Assembly: GCA_015075445.1 (NCBI GenBank)
Contig: JABTUJ010000008.1
Location: 62,001-126,000 of the forward strand
Length of the DNA: 64,000 nucleotides
Direction of reading: 5' to 3'
Origin: Verrucomicrobiales bacterium
GTDB taxonomy: Bacteria; Verrucomicrobiota; Verrucomicrobiia; Limisphaerales; J093
Of this stretch, positions 1 through 9,956 are shown one piece after another. A program made the translations under genes and the position numbers. The notes below the pieces were generated by a model. That model was not told the DNA's origin, did no database searches, and saw only the letters and a program-made list of their open reading frames with translations. Position 1 is the stretch's first letter, and every line of letters starts with the position of its first letter.

Positions 1-436
1 CGCGCAAGGGCGTGCCTTCCCAAACCCCCGGCAGCAACTCCGGCAGCGCCTCGATATCGCCGACGGTGGTGACGCCATGACGCACTAACGAGTCCGCGCC
101 CGCCAGCCAGGAGGCCCGGAACTCCGCCTCGGTCCAGGTGCCCTTGAGGGCGGTGATGCACTTGATCCAGTCGGTGAAGCTGGCCTGCGGCGCGATCTGG
201 CCCGCCATGTGGGTGTAATCCAGGTGGCAGTGGGCGTTGACCAAGCCCGGCATCAGAACGACATCACCCAGATCCACCCGGTCCACCCCGGCCGGACAGG
301 GCAGGTCTCGGGCCCGACCCACCGCCACGATGGTGTCCCCGGCCACCAGCAACGCCCCGTTGTCGAGGGGCGGGGCCGCCACCGGCCACAGAATCCGGCT
401 GCGGAGGTAGCGGGTGGGCGGACCAGCGGAAAGCAC
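1..436 (-). CDS. Amidohydrolase family protein (N-terminal part, runs off the window)
   Basis: Reading from a GTG at 436, the protein starts with a short beta-rich segment and then shows LMPGLVNAHCHLDYTHM, the first metal-binding HxH of amidohydrolases, followed by a region ending in HGVTTVGDIEALP. Family members hydrolyse or deaminate cyclic C-N bonds, and the closest feel is the cytosine deaminase / MtaD / aminodeoxyfutalosine deaminase group. The start lies 4 bp after the stop of the aminotransferase at 441-1625, so the two are probably one operon. The substrate cannot be told from 145 residues. The downstream catalytic His and Asp residues lie outside the window. Confidence 0.85.
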   Translation of the reverse strand, partial: MLSAGPPTRYLRSRILWPVAAPPLDNGALLVAGDTIVAVGRARDLPCPAGVDRVDLGDVVLMPGLVNAHCHLDYTHMAGQIAPQASFTDWIKCITALKGTWTEAEFRASWLAGADSLVRHGVTTVGDIEALPELLPGVWEGTPLR

Positions 437-440
437 AATA

Positions 441-1625
441 CTATTGCCTGACCCCCGGGCAGCGTTGCACGAATCGCCCCAGCCGTAGCATGGCTTCCTC
501 GATCCGGTCCAGCGCCGTCGCGAAGCAACACCGCAGGAAACCCTCCCCGCCCGCACCAAAGGCCGTGCCGGGCACGCACGCCACCTTCTCCTCCGCCAAC
601 AGCCGAAACGCGAAGTCTTTCGCCGTCAGGCCGGTCGCCGCCACGCTGGGGAAGGCGTAGAACGCGCCCCGCGGCCGGTGACAGGTCAGCCCCATGCCGT
701 TGAGCGCGTCCACGATCAGGTTGCGCCGGGCCCGGTACGCCTCGCGCATCTCCACCATCGCGGCGTCCCCGTTGAGCAGGGCTTCGGTGGCGGCTTCCTG
801 GCTGACGATGCTGGCGCAGAGCATCGAGTACTGATGGATCTTCATCATCGCCTCCACCAGGTCCACCGGGCCGCAGGCGTAGCCGATGCGGAAGCCGGTC
901 ATGGCGTAAGCCTTCGAGAAGCCGTGCAGGAACACGGTGCGTTCCCGCATCCCAGGCAATGCCGCAATGCTCACGTGCTCGCCTTCGTAGGTGAGTTCCG
1001 AGTAGATCTCGTCCGTGATCACCAGGAGGTCGTGGCGTTGGGCCAGCGCCGCGATCCGTTCGAGCTCGGCGCGCTCCATCGTGCCGCCGGTCGGGTTGGT
1101 CGGGAAATTCAGGACCAGCACCCGGCTCCGCGGCGTGAGACGCTCGGCAATCGCGTCGGCGCGCACGGCGAAGCCATCCGCCGCGTGGCAGGGGACGGGG
1201 ACGGGGACGCCGTAGGTCAGGACCACGCTGGGCGAGTAGCTCACGTAGCACGGCTCGTGGTAGAGCACCTCGTCGCCCGGATTCACGACGGCCCGCAACG
1301 CGATGTCGAGCGCTTCGCTGACGCCCACCGTGACGAGCACCTCCTGGCGCGGGTCATAGGTTACGTGGAAACGCCGCTGCACCGTCGCCGCGATGGCCTC
1401 GCGCAGCTTGAGCAGGCCGAGGTTCGACGTGTAGCTGGTCCGGCCCCGTTCCAGCGCGTAGATGGCCGCCTCCCGAATGTGCCAGGGTGTGACGAAATCC
1501 GGCTCGCCCACCCCCAGCGAAATCACGTCCGGCACGCCCACCACCAGGTCGAAAAACTCGCGGATGCCCGAGCGCGGAAGCCCGCGCACGTGCCGCGCCA
1601 CAAAACCGGGGAACCGCTGATGCAC
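441..1625 (-). CDS. PLP-dependent class I/II aminotransferase
   Basis: The 394-residue protein has the usual length for fold type I aminotransferases. Visible motifs are NFPTNPTGG (substrate/PLP-binding loop), TDEIYSEL (Asp that contacts the pyridine nitrogen) and GFSKAYAMTGFRIGY, where the lysine of SKAYAMTG should form the Schiff base. It should transfer an amino group between an amino acid and a 2-oxo acid in the cytoplasm. It resembles the aspartate/aromatic aminotransferase subfamily, but specificity cannot be read from sequence. It is followed 4 bp later by an amidohydrolase on the same strand. Upstream lies a 214-bp divergent region shared with the RlmN gene. Confidence 0.9.
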   Translation of the reverse strand: MHQRFPGFVARHVRGLPRSGIREFFDLVVGVPDVISLGVGEPDFVTPWHIREAAIYALERGRTSYTSNLGLLKLREAIAATVQRRFHVTYDPRQEVLVTVGVSEALDIALRAVVNPGDEVLYHEPCYVSYSPSVVLTYGVPVPVPCHAADGFAVRADAIAERLTPRSRVLVLNFPTNPTGGTMERAELERIAALAQRHDLLVITDEIYSELTYEGEHVSIAALPGMRERTVFLHGFSKAYAMTGFRIGYACGPVDLVEAMMKIHQYSMLCASIVSQEAATEALLNGDAAMVEMREAYRARRNLIVDALNGMGLTCHRPRGAFYAFPSVAATGLTAKDFAFRLLAEEKVACVPGTAFGAGGEGFLRCCFATALDRIEEAMLRLGRFVQRCPGVRQ

Positions 1626-1839
1626 CGCTCATGGGCCGCCTAGGCAAGGGATCGGCCCCGCGCGAAAGCAAAAGTGCGGGTTCGGCCTCGGTCCCCAGGG
1701 CCTTTCCTCTGACTTGACCGGAGTCGTCCATGACGGTGGGCGCTGGCCTTTCCGGCTCGACCGTGACGGAGGCGGCTGTAAACGGGGACGTGCTGCCACC
1801 CTGTCACCAGCGGAGCCTGGCTGCCCGCGCGCTGTGAGC

Positions 1840-2919
1840 ATGGACCCGATCCATGCGCATCCGGCCCGGCCTGCGTCCCCCTCGCTCGCTGATTGCGATC
1901 CCCCCACGCTGGCAGCCCAGTTCGCGGCCTGGGGCTACAAGCCCACCCACGCCGCCCACGTGCTGCGGGACCTCTATGCCGGCGGCAGCCTCTCGGACCC
2001 GACCGCGAGGAGGCTGCCTCAGGGATTGGCCGAACGGTTGCGGACGGAGTTCGTGCTCAGCCCCGGGAAGCCCGCCGCGCGTCAGGTCGCGCCCGATGGG
2101 ACGACGAAGCTGCTCCTCCGTCTCGGGGACGGGTGCACGGTGGAATCCGTGCTGATGCCGGGGTTCCGTGCCGACCGGGCGGCGGGTTGCCTGTCGTCCC
2201 AGGTGGGGTGTGCCATGGGGTGTGATTTCTGCGCTTCGACCAGGAACGGTCTTGAACGCAACCTCACGCCGGGCGAGATCATCGAACAGTTCCTGGCCCT
2301 GCGCCGCGAGGCGCACGCCCTCGGACGCAGGCTGCAGACCGTCGTGTTCATGGGCGTGGGTGAACCGCTGCTCAACCTCGACGCCGTCCTTCGGGCCGTG
2401 CACCGGCTTGCGGACCATGCGTTCGGCGGACTCGGCTGGCGGCAGATCACGATCTCCACGGTCGGCATCGTCCCCGGCATCGAGGCGCTCACGGCCACCG
2501 GCCTGAACGTCCAACTGGCGGTTTCGCTGCACGCCCCCGACGATGTCACGCGCGCCCAATTGCTGCCGACGGGGAAGCGGTTCCCCATCGCGGACATCCT
2601 GGCGGCGGCCGATCGTTTTCAGGCCCGGCGGGGCCGGCCAGTGACAATCCAATACTGCTTGCTCGCCGGCGTGAATGACTCGCCCGCACAGGCCCATCGC
2701 CTCGCCCAACTGATCGGCCGGCGTCGGATGCACCTCAACGTGCTGCGTTACCATCCCACGGGCCCGGGCTTGCGCGGGATCGCCTATGAGCCGTCGTCCG
2801 ACGATCGGTCCGCTGCGTTCGTGGACGTCCTGCGTTCCCACCGCATCGTCGTGCACTGCCGCCGTTCGCGTGGTCTGGGCATCGACGCCGCGTGCGGTCA
2901 ATTGCAGGGCCGCCAATGA
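1840..2919 (+). CDS. rlmN: RlmN/Cfr-family radical SAM RNA methyltransferase
   Basis: The radical SAM cluster motif CAMGCDFC (CxxxCxxC) follows the RlmN-type lead SQVG. VVFMGVGEPLLN and ISTVGIVPGI are typical SAM-binding segments. The C-terminal IDAACGQL holds the cysteine used for the methyl-transfer intermediate in RlmN. Known members methylate C2 of adenosine 2503 in 23S rRNA and A37 in some tRNAs. The 359-residue length from the ATG at 1840 fits the family. The reading frame stays open upstream to 1714, but that stretch is low-complexity and antisense to nothing useful, so I chose 1840. Some bacteria carry a second RlmN paralogue, so this could be the paralogue rather than the main enzyme. 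Confidence 0.88.
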   Translation: MDPIHAHPARPASPSLADCDPPTLAAQFAAWGYKPTHAAHVLRDLYAGGSLSDPTARRLPQGLAERLRTEFVLSPGKPAARQVAPDGTTKLLLRLGDGCTVESVLMPGFRADRAAGCLSSQVGCAMGCDFCASTRNGLERNLTPGEIIEQFLALRREAHALGRRLQTVVFMGVGEPLLNLDAVLRAVHRLADHAFGGLGWRQITISTVGIVPGIEALTATGLNVQLAVSLHAPDDVTRAQLLPTGKRFPIADILAAADRFQARRGRPVTIQYCLLAGVNDSPAQAHRLAQLIGRRRMHLNVLRYHPTGPGLRGIAYEPSSDDRSAAFVDVLRSHRIVVHCRRSRGLGIDAACGQLQGRQ

Positions 2920-3043
2920 CCCGGCAACCTGCCGGTGCCAGAAGGACCCCGATCGCGAGACGACTTCCGCGTACGCCGCGCGCCGGGAATCCGCGAACGA
3001 ACGCGCCGTTCCAGGCTGCGCGCTTGCCGGCCAACCCCACGGC

Positions 3044-6000
3044 ATGCTACGAACTCACCTCATGCATCTCATCATGCGGACCGCTGGTTGTGCTGCCCTG
3101 GCGCTCGGGTGCGCGGCCGCGGCCGATGCCCCGGCGGCTCCGGCCGACGGGAAGGCGGCCCGGGTGGATTTCAACCTTCACATCCGACCGCTGCTGGCCG
3201 ACCGCTGCTTTGCCTGCCACGGCCCGGACGAGAACAGCCGCAAGGCGCGCCTGCGGCTGGACCGGCGCGAAGGGGCCCTCGCCGTCAACCGGTCCGGACG
3301 GCCCATCGTCCAGCCGGGCGACCCCACGGCCAGCGAGTTGATCCGCCGCATCGACACCGAGGACCCGGACGATCTCATGCCGCCCCCGGAATCGAAGCTC
3401 ACGCTGTCGGATGCCGAGAAGGCATGGCTGCGGCGTTGGGTGGCCGAGGGTGCCGAATACCAGACGCACTGGTCGTTTGTGCCCGTGGCTCCGCTGGCGC
3501 CTCCGCGTGAGGGAACGACGTCCTGGGCGCGCAATGAGATCGACGCCTTGGTGCTCGAGCGCTTGCGACGGGAAGGGCTGGAACCTTCACCCGAAGCCGA
3601 CCGCGAGACATTGATCCGCCGGCTGAGCTTCGATCTGACGGGCCTGCCTCCGTCACTGGCCGAAATGGACGCGTTCCTGGCCGACGCATCGCCCGAGGCC
3701 TATGAGCGCGTCGTCGACCGTCTGCTGGGCTCGCCGGCCTACGGTGAATGGATGGCGGTCGAGTGGCTGGACCTGGCGCGCTATGCCGATACCTACGGTT
3801 ACCAGGCGGACGTGGACGTGGATCTCTCGCCGTGGCGCGACTGGGTGATCCGGGCGTTCAATGACAACCTGCCGTTCGACCAGTTCCTGACCTGGCAACT
3901 TGCGGGCGATCTGCTGCCGCAACCGACACGCGATCAGCGGTTGGCGACCGCCTTCAACCGCTTGCATCGCCAGACCAACGAAGGCGGCAGCATCGAAGAG
4001 GAGTTCCGCCTCGAGTACGTGGCCGATCGCGTTCACACTTTTGGCACCGCCATGTTGGGGCTCACGCTCGAATGTGCGCGGTGTCACGACCACAAGTACG
4101 ACCCGATCAGCCAGCGCGATTACTACGGGCTGAGCGCGTTCTTCAACTCGATCGACGAGTCGGGTCTTTACTCGCACTTCACGCGGGCCACGCCGACCCC
4201 GGTGTTGCTGCTCTGGCCGGAGGGAGTCGAGGCGCAGCATCGCGAACTCCGCGAGCAGATTGAGGTGCGGGAGCGGTTGCTCAAGACGCTGCGCGAAGCG
4301 GCCGCGGCCGACCTCGAGCAGTCATGGGGCGAGCGGGTGACCGCGCTCGCCAGCCTGGCCTCCTCAGAATCCGGGGTTCCGCCGCCCGTGGCCCACTTCG
4401 CCTTCGAGTCCGTCACGAACCACACGACCCCCGGGGCGGCCACCACCAACGTGTTTGCCCAACTGCACGACGGACCGGAACAGGTGACGGGCCGGTTCGG
4501 GCAGGGACTCAAGTTCAGCGGGGACAACAGCGCGGTCATCCAAGGCGCAGGCGGGTTCCGCCGGACAGATCCCTTCAGCTTCGCCTGCTGGCTGCAACCG
4601 ACCACGGCACAGGATCGCGCGGTTGTGTTTCATGGTTCGCGGTCGTGGACCGATTCGGGCAGCCGGGGTTACGAGCTGGTGCTGGAGGAAGGGCGGCCGT
4701 GCTTCGCGCTGATCCACTTCTGGCCGGGCAACGCGCTGGCGGTGCGAGCCCGGGAACCGCTGCCGCTGGGCGAATGGTCGCACCTGACGATCACCTACGA
4801 CGGCTCGAGCCGGGCCGCCGGTGTCCGGCTCTACCGCAACGGGGTTCCGCTCGCCACCGAGGTCGTGCGGGATCATCTCTACAAGGACATCCGGCACCGG
4901 GCCGAATGGGGCGACGCGGAAGCGGGTCAGATCCGGCTCACGCTGGCCGGCCGGTTCCGGGACCGCGGGTTCAAGGACGGTGTTCTGGATGAGTTCATGG
5001 TGTTCCACGCGGAACTCACCCCGCTGGAAGCCGCGTGGCTGGCGCACGCAGTTCCCGGTGCCGAACAACCGCCGGATCTGCCCGCCGGGCAGCTCGACCG
5101 GGCCGCGCTCACCGAACAGCGGTTGGCCCGCCTCGACGCCGGTTACCAGGCAGGCCTCGCGGAATTGCGCCGGCTCCGCGAGGCGGAGGACGACCTCATC
5201 ACCCCGGTGCGGGAGATCATGACGATGGAGGAGTTGCCCACGCCCCGGCCCGCGCACGTCTTGCGCCGCGGCGCCTACGACGCCCCCGGCGAACGCGTCG
5301 AGCGCGGCGCCCCTGACGTGTTGCTGCCCTGGCCGCCCGCGGCGCCGCGCAACCGGCTCGGGCTGGCGGCCTGGGTGACCGATCCGCAGCATCCGTTGAC
5401 CGCGCGGGTGGCCGTGAATCGGGTCTGGAAGCTCCACTTCGGGCGGGGCCTGGTGGCCACGACGTGGGACTTCGGCCTGCAAGGCGATGCCCCTTCGCAT
5501 CCGGAATTGCTCGATTGGCTGGCCCGACGCTTTGTGGAATCAGACTGGGACCGAAAGGCGCTGCACAAGCGCGTGGTGATGTCCGCCACCTACCGGCAGT
5601 CCTCCGTGGCTGACGGCGTCCGGTTGGCGCGGGACCCGGACAACCGCTGGCTCAGTCGCGGACCCAAGCATCGTCTCGCGGCGGAGCAGATCCGCGATCA
5701 GGCGCTGGCGGTCAGCGGACTGCTGAACCCGGTCCTCGGCGGCCCCAGCGTCAAGCCGTACCAACCGCCCGGGGTGTGGGAGGAATCGGGCACGGGCAAG
5801 ACCTACCAGCAGGATACGGGGGACAAGCTGTATCGGCGCAGCCTGTACACATTCTGGCGCCGCACGGCGCCGCCGCCCAGCATGTTGAGCTTCGACGCCA
5901 CCACGCGCGAAGTCTGCACGGCCAAGCGCGAAGTCACGGCCACGCCTCTGCAGGCGCTGGTGTTGCTGAATGATGTGCAGTTCGTCGAGGCCGCCCGCGT

Positions 6001-6289
6001 GCTGGCCGAGCACCTGGTGGCCCGTCATCCCACCGACCCGGCGGCACGGGCGCGCGAGGCGTTCCGGCGCCTGGCGGGGCGGACCCCCGATGCGCGCGAG
6101 GCGGAGATCCTGGCCCGGCTCTATGCCGAGCAACGGGAGTGGTTCGGCAAGTCGCCGGAGGCCGCGGCGCGCTTTCTCGCGGTCGGGGCGAGCCCGCGGC
6201 AGGAGACTTTGCCGGCGGTCGAAGTGGCCGCCACCGCGGTGCTGGCCAGTGCGGTCATGACTTTCGACGCCTTCGTCATGAAGCGGTAG
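3044..6289 (+). CDS. Planctomycete-type cytochrome c / DUF1549 / LamG / DUF1553 protein
   Basis: A predicted signal peptide (alternative ATG at 3062) leads a large secreted protein of about 1,080 residues. Near residue 55 is the heme motif CFACH of the planctomycete cytochrome c domain. DUF1549 follows, with CARCHDHKYDPI near residue 344. A LamG/concanavalin-like domain spans roughly residues 450-680, and DUF1553 runs to the end from about residue 735. This architecture is typical of Planctomycetes and Verrucomicrobia, where it is linked, without biochemical proof, to breakdown of complex polysaccharides. The sialidase gene 66 bp downstream on the same strand fits a glycan role. Location is probably periplasmic. 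Confidence 0.9.
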   Translation: MLRTHLMHLIMRTAGCAALALGCAAAADAPAAPADGKAARVDFNLHIRPLLADRCFACHGPDENSRKARLRLDRREGALAVNRSGRPIVQPGDPTASELIRRIDTEDPDDLMPPPESKLTLSDAEKAWLRRWVAEGAEYQTHWSFVPVAPLAPPREGTTSWARNEIDALVLERLRREGLEPSPEADRETLIRRLSFDLTGLPPSLAEMDAFLADASPEAYERVVDRLLGSPAYGEWMAVEWLDLARYADTYGYQADVDVDLSPWRDWVIRAFNDNLPFDQFLTWQLAGDLLPQPTRDQRLATAFNRLHRQTNEGGSIEEEFRLEYVADRVHTFGTAMLGLTLECARCHDHKYDPISQRDYYGLSAFFNSIDESGLYSHFTRATPTPVLLLWPEGVEAQHRELREQIEVRERLLKTLREAAAADLEQSWGERVTALASLASSESGVPPPVAHFAFESVTNHTTPGAATTNVFAQLHDGPEQVTGRFGQGLKFSGDNSAVIQGAGGFRRTDPFSFACWLQPTTAQDRAVVFHGSRSWTDSGSRGYELVLEEGRPCFALIHFWPGNALAVRAREPLPLGEWSHLTITYDGSSRAAGVRLYRNGVPLATEVVRDHLYKDIRHRAEWGDAEAGQIRLTLAGRFRDRGFKDGVLDEFMVFHAELTPLEAAWLAHAVPGAEQPPDLPAGQLDRAALTEQRLARLDAGYQAGLAELRRLREAEDDLITPVREIMTMEELPTPRPAHVLRRGAYDAPGERVERGAPDVLLPWPPAAPRNRLGLAAWVTDPQHPLTARVAVNRVWKLHFGRGLVATTWDFGLQGDAPSHPELLDWLARRFVESDWDRKALHKRVVMSATYRQSSVADGVRLARDPDNRWLSRGPKHRLAAEQIRDQALAVSGLLNPVLGGPSVKPYQPPGVWEESGTGKTYQQDTGDKLYRRSLYTFWRRTAPPPSMLSFDATTREVCTAKREVTATPLQALVLLNDVQFVEAARVLAEHLVARHPTDPAARAREAFRRLAGRTPDAREAEILARLYAEQREWFGKSPEAAARFLAVGASPRQETLPAVEVAATAVLASAVMTFDAFVMKR

Positions 6290-6355
6290 AAACACCGGCG
6301 TGAGCCACCTGTGTCGAACGCCGGTCTGCCGGCATGCTTCCTGTCCCTCCTCCCC

Positions 6356-7498
6356 ATGAATCACCCAATCCCAACCTCGCCGCGGCTGACCGCTCTCGCG
6401 TTCGTCCTGTTCGCGACGGCCCAGGCCGAACCCCTCCTCACGCACACCGATGTCTTCGTCTCCGGCCAGGATGGCTATCACACCTATCGCATCCCGGCGA
6501 TCGAGACCGCGCCGGACGGTTCGCTCCTCGCGTTTGCGGAGGCGCGCAAATACAACGCGGACGACCCCGGCTACGGCGAGCAGGACATCGACCTGGTCCT
6601 CAAGCGCAGCACAGATCAAGGGGCCACGTGGTCGGCCATGACCGTCCTCGAGGACCCCGGCGAACGCTGGTCGGCCGCCAACCCCGCCACGGTCGTCGAC
6701 CGCCACACGGGCCGTGCCTGGGTCTTCTACCTGCGCTCCCGACCCGGCCGAAGCACCGAGACGTCCCGGCCCGGCACCGACGACATGCAGACGCTGGCCC
6801 GTTGGAGCGACGACCATGGTCGGACGTGGTCCGAGCCGATGGATCTCACCGCCGTCGGGCGCGACCTGAACGACCCCGCCTGGCGCGCGAGCGTCCCGGG
6901 CCCGGGTGGTGTGATCCAGACACGGTCGGGCCGGCTCCTTGTCCCGATGTGGAAGGCGCCGTTTGCCGACTTCGCCCTCTTCTCGGACGACCACGGGCGC
7001 ACCTGGCAGCGCAGCGGGCTGGTCCCTGCTCCGCAGGGAGGCGACGAAAACCAGCTCGTCGAGTTGGCGGACGGCTCGATCCTGATGGACTTCCGCCAGA
7101 ACACCGGGCCGCATCGCTGGTTGACGACCAGCACGGACGGCGGCCGCACGTGGGGAACGCCGCGGCCGGGCCTCGAAGTCACGCCTGTCGCGTGCGCCAT
7201 CGAACGCTTCACCTCCCGTGCCGCCGGGCAGGATCGCGACCGGCTGCTGTGGACGGGACCGGAAGGGCCGGGGCGGCAGCGGCTGGCCATGCGTGTCAGC
7301 TACGATGAAGGGATGACCTTCGCCAGCCCGCGACGGATCTCGGAGGAACACGCGGCGTACTCGGATCTCACGGTGCTGAAGGACGGGACGGTGGGAGTCT
7401 TCTGGGAACGGGGTGTGCAGCGCGGCTACGAGTTTCTCACCTTCACGCGGCTGAACCGGGAGTGGATCGAGGCGCCTGCGCCGGCCGACGCCAGGTGA
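6356..7498 (+). CDS. Exo-alpha-sialidase-like six-bladed beta-propeller protein
   Basis: The 380-residue protein begins with a signal peptide ending near TAQAEP. It then shows the sialidase YRIPA motif, whose arginine binds the substrate carboxylate, and four Asp boxes: STDQGATWS, SDDHGRTWS, SDDHGRTWQ and STDGGRTWG. Sialidases release terminal sialic acids from glycans, but many environmental bacterial homologues act on other sugar acids or are uncharacterised. The ATG at 6356 starts the signal peptide cleanly, and the GTG at 6311 adds only 15 unlikely residues. It lies just after the cytochrome/LamG gene on the same strand and converges with the ABC exporter operon. A 6-bp-stem hairpin at 7534-7546 sits between the convergent genes. 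Confidence 0.85.
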   Translation: MNHPIPTSPRLTALAFVLFATAQAEPLLTHTDVFVSGQDGYHTYRIPAIETAPDGSLLAFAEARKYNADDPGYGEQDIDLVLKRSTDQGATWSAMTVLEDPGERWSAANPATVVDRHTGRAWVFYLRSRPGRSTETSRPGTDDMQTLARWSDDHGRTWSEPMDLTAVGRDLNDPAWRASVPGPGGVIQTRSGRLLVPMWKAPFADFALFSDDHGRTWQRSGLVPAPQGGDENQLVELADGSILMDFRQNTGPHRWLTTSTDGGRTWGTPRPGLEVTPVACAIERFTSRAAGQDRDRLLWTGPEGPGRQRLAMRVSYDEGMTFASPRRISEEHAAYSDLTVLKDGTVGVFWERGVQRGYEFLTFTRLNREWIEAPAPADAR

Positions 7499-7551
7499 GT
7501 CGAGTGTGAGAAGGTGTGGCCCTGAGCGTCGCTGCCTGCGGCAGGCCGGGC

Positions 7552-8754
7552 TCACTCCCGCTTCAAGGCCACGACCGGATCGAGCGACGCCGCGCGCCGC
7601 GCCGGGAGCAGGCCGCTGAGCAAGCCCACCCCCAGGCTCACCGCCAGCGCCAGGCCGACAAACCCGACCGGCGTCTCGACCGGCAGCCCGGGCAGATACC
7701 AGTGCAGGAGCCGGGCCACCCCCAGCCCCGTCGCCAGACCCGCCACGCCTCCCACCGTGGACAGCATCGCCGCCTCCCCAAGAAACAACGCCCCGATCTG
7801 CCGCGGGGTCGCCCCCACCGCGCGCGCCAGCCCGATCTCCGCCGTCCGTTCGTTCACCGAGATCCACATCATCGTGAGAATGCCGAGGCTGCCCACGAGC
7901 AGCGAAATCGCCCCAATCCCGCCCACCGCCAGGCTCACGATCCGGATGATGCGGTCGAGCGATTCGATCATCCCCGTCTGCGTCGTGATGGTGAAGTCCT
8001 CCTCCCGCCCGTGCCTCTCGATCAGCACCTGCCGCATCCGCTCGACCACGGGATCGATCAGGGAGGCATTGGCGATGAGCACGTCGATCTCGTGCAGTTC
8101 GTCGCGGTTGAAGATCCGGCTCGCCTCGCGTACCGGCAGGTAGATGCTGTCGTCGATGTCGAAGCCCAGGAACTGTCCCTTGGGCTCCATCACCCCAATC
8201 ACCAGGAACCGTTCCCCCGCCACGCGGACGTGACGGCCCAGGCAGGTTGCCTCGCCGAACAGCTCGCGCTTGAGCTTCGGCCCCAGCACCGCCAGCCGCC
8301 CGCCGCGGCGCGGATCCGACTCCGGCAGGAACCGCCCGGCGCGAACCTGCATCCGCCACACTTCCGGGACGGCCGCGGTCACGCCGTAGACAAACGTGTC
8401 ACGCGTCCGGCCGCCGTGTTCAATCGGCGCCGTGCCGATCACCACCGGGACCACCCGCGCCACGCCGGGGACCCGTTCGAGCGCCGCCGCGTCTTCGAAG
8501 GTGAGCGGGTGAATCGTTCCGCCCAACGCCCCCGGCACGCCGGTGGTCTGCACGCGCCCCGGGCTAATCGCCGCCAGCGTCGTCCCGAACTGCGTGAACT
8601 CGGACAGCACGTACACGCGCGTCCCCTCGCCGATCGAGGTGAGCAGAATGACCGACGCGATCCCAATCAGGATCCCCAGCATCGTCAGGACGGAACGTTG
8701 CCGATGGAACCAGATCGCCTGCCACGCCAGGCCGAGGAGGTCGCGACTGTTCAT
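7552..8754 (-). CDS. MacB/FtsX-type ABC transporter permease (second permease)
   Basis: The 400-residue protein has one N-terminal membrane segment (TMLGILIGIASVILLTS), a large extracytoplasmic MacB-PCD domain, and three C-terminal membrane segments with the FtsX-type motif NERTAEIGLARAVGA. It is the last gene of a four-gene exporter operon. Its ATG at 8754 overlaps the TGA of the preceding permease by 4 bp, which fixes the start. Two related but non-identical permeases (this one and 8751-9956) may form a heterodimer. Such pumps use mechanotransmission to move lipoproteins, peptides or antibiotics out of the cell together with an adaptor. The substrate is unknown. Confidence 0.92.
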   Translation of the reverse strand: MNSRDLLGLAWQAIWFHRQRSVLTMLGILIGIASVILLTSIGEGTRVYVLSEFTQFGTTLAAISPGRVQTTGVPGALGGTIHPLTFEDAAALERVPGVARVVPVVIGTAPIEHGGRTRDTFVYGVTAAVPEVWRMQVRAGRFLPESDPRRGGRLAVLGPKLKRELFGEATCLGRHVRVAGERFLVIGVMEPKGQFLGFDIDDSIYLPVREASRIFNRDELHEIDVLIANASLIDPVVERMRQVLIERHGREEDFTITTQTGMIESLDRIIRIVSLAVGGIGAISLLVGSLGILTMMWISVNERTAEIGLARAVGATPRQIGALFLGEAAMLSTVGGVAGLATGLGVARLLHWYLPGLPVETPVGFVGLALAVSLGVGLLSGLLPARRAASLDPVVALKRE

Positions 8755-9956
8755 GTCTGCCTCCCGACCAGAGCCTGGACCGGGTCGAGTCGCGCCGCCT
8801 GGCGCGCCGGCAGCATCCCGAACAACAGCCCCACCGAGCCGGACACCACGATCGCCGCCAGGATCGCCCACGCCGGGGCGTGCACCGGGAAGTCGGGGTA
8901 GATCCGCTCGAGGACCTGTCCCACCCCCAGTCCGGTGAGCACCCCCACACAGCCACCGAGGGTCGACAGCAGTACTGCTTCGACCAGGAACACCCCCACC
9001 ACCTGCCGCGCGGTGGCGCCCACCGCCCGCAACAGGCCGATCTCGTGCGTCCGTTCCGACACCGACACCAGCATGACATTCATGATGCCGAGGCCGGCGA
9101 CGCCGAGCGAGATGGCCGCGATGCCCGCCAGCGCCGCGGTGAGCACGCCCAGGATCTGGTTGAACGTGCTCAGCACCGCGTTCTGCGTGAGCACCGTCAC
9201 GTCCTCCTGACCGGCATGGCGTTCGCGCAGCACGTCGATCACGGCCCGTTCCACCTCCGGCAGGGCGGTGTGCGAACGCACTTCGACCAGCACCCGGAAC
9301 AGGCTGCTCCGGTTGAACAGCCGCAGCGCCGTCTCGACGGGAATCTCGACCACCTCATCCAGGTCCATCCCCACCGAGACCCCCCGCGGGGCGATGACGC
9401 CGATCACGCGGAACCGCCACTCGCCCACGCGCACGATCTGGCCCAGCGGGTTCACCCCCGGAAACAACTCGCGCTGCACGCGCGCCCCGATCACGCACAA
9501 CGGCGCGTCGCGCACGTCCCGCGGCAGAAACCGTCCCGTCGCCATCTGCAGGTGCCGGATCTCGAGCATCTCCCGCGTGGTGCCCACGACCAGCACCTGC
9601 CGCCCCCGTTCGCCCACCTTGACCGTGGCGGTCCCGAACGCCACCGGGGCAATGCGGCTGATCCCCGGCACCCGCTCCCGCAGCGCGTCCACGTCGCGCA
9701 ACGTCAGGTCGTGCGGTGCCACGCTGATCAGCGGCGCGAGACCGCGCGTCTCGGTCTTGCCCGGGATCAGGATCAGCAGGTTCGAGCCCAGGCTGGCGAA
9801 CTCGCCGGTGACGTACTCGCGTGCCCCTTCCCCCAGGCCCGTCAGCAGGATGACCGAAGCCACGCCGATCCCCACGCCCAGCACCGAAAGCGACGTCCGC
9901 AACCGGTGACCCCGCAGACCGCCCGCCGCGAACTGGAACAGGTCGGCGAACCTCAT
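8751..9956 (-). CDS. MacB/FtsX-type ABC transporter permease (first permease)
   Basis: The 401-residue protein has the same layout as its downstream partner: a membrane segment near residues 18-45 (SVLGVGIGVASVILLTG), a MacB-PCD periplasmic domain, and three C-terminal membrane segments containing SERTHEIGLLRAVGA. The start ATG at 9956 overlaps the stop of the ATPase gene by 4 bp, and its own stop overlaps the next permease by 4 bp. This shows tight translational coupling. It forms the membrane part of a tripartite MacAB-like exporter together with the adaptor encoded at 10666-11886. No outer-membrane TolC partner is seen in the window. Confidence 0.92.
   Translation of the reverse strand: MRFADLFQFAAGGLRGHRLRTSLSVLGVGIGVASVILLTGLGEGAREYVTGEFASLGSNLLILIPGKTETRGLAPLISVAPHDLTLRDVDALRERVPGISRIAPVAFGTATVKVGERGRQVLVVGTTREMLEIRHLQMATGRFLPRDVRDAPLCVIGARVQRELFPGVNPLGQIVRVGEWRFRVIGVIAPRGVSVGMDLDEVVEIPVETALRLFNRSSLFRVLVEVRSHTALPEVERAVIDVLRERHAGQEDVTVLTQNAVLSTFNQILGVLTAALAGIAAISLGVAGLGIMNVMLVSVSERTHEIGLLRAVGATARQVVGVFLVEAVLLSTLGGCVGVLTGLGVGQVLERIYPDFPVHAPAWAILAAIVVSGSVGLLFGMLPARQAARLDPVQALVGRQT

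Noticed and set aside
7534..7546. Terminator between the sialidase and exporter genes
   Set aside because: The stem is only 6 bp and no U-tract follows, so I list it only as a hairpin in the sialidase entry.
5540..8359. Open frame of 939 codons on the minus strand
   Set aside because: It covers parts of the DUF1553, sialidase and permease genes in other frames. Those have clear family motifs and this frame has none.
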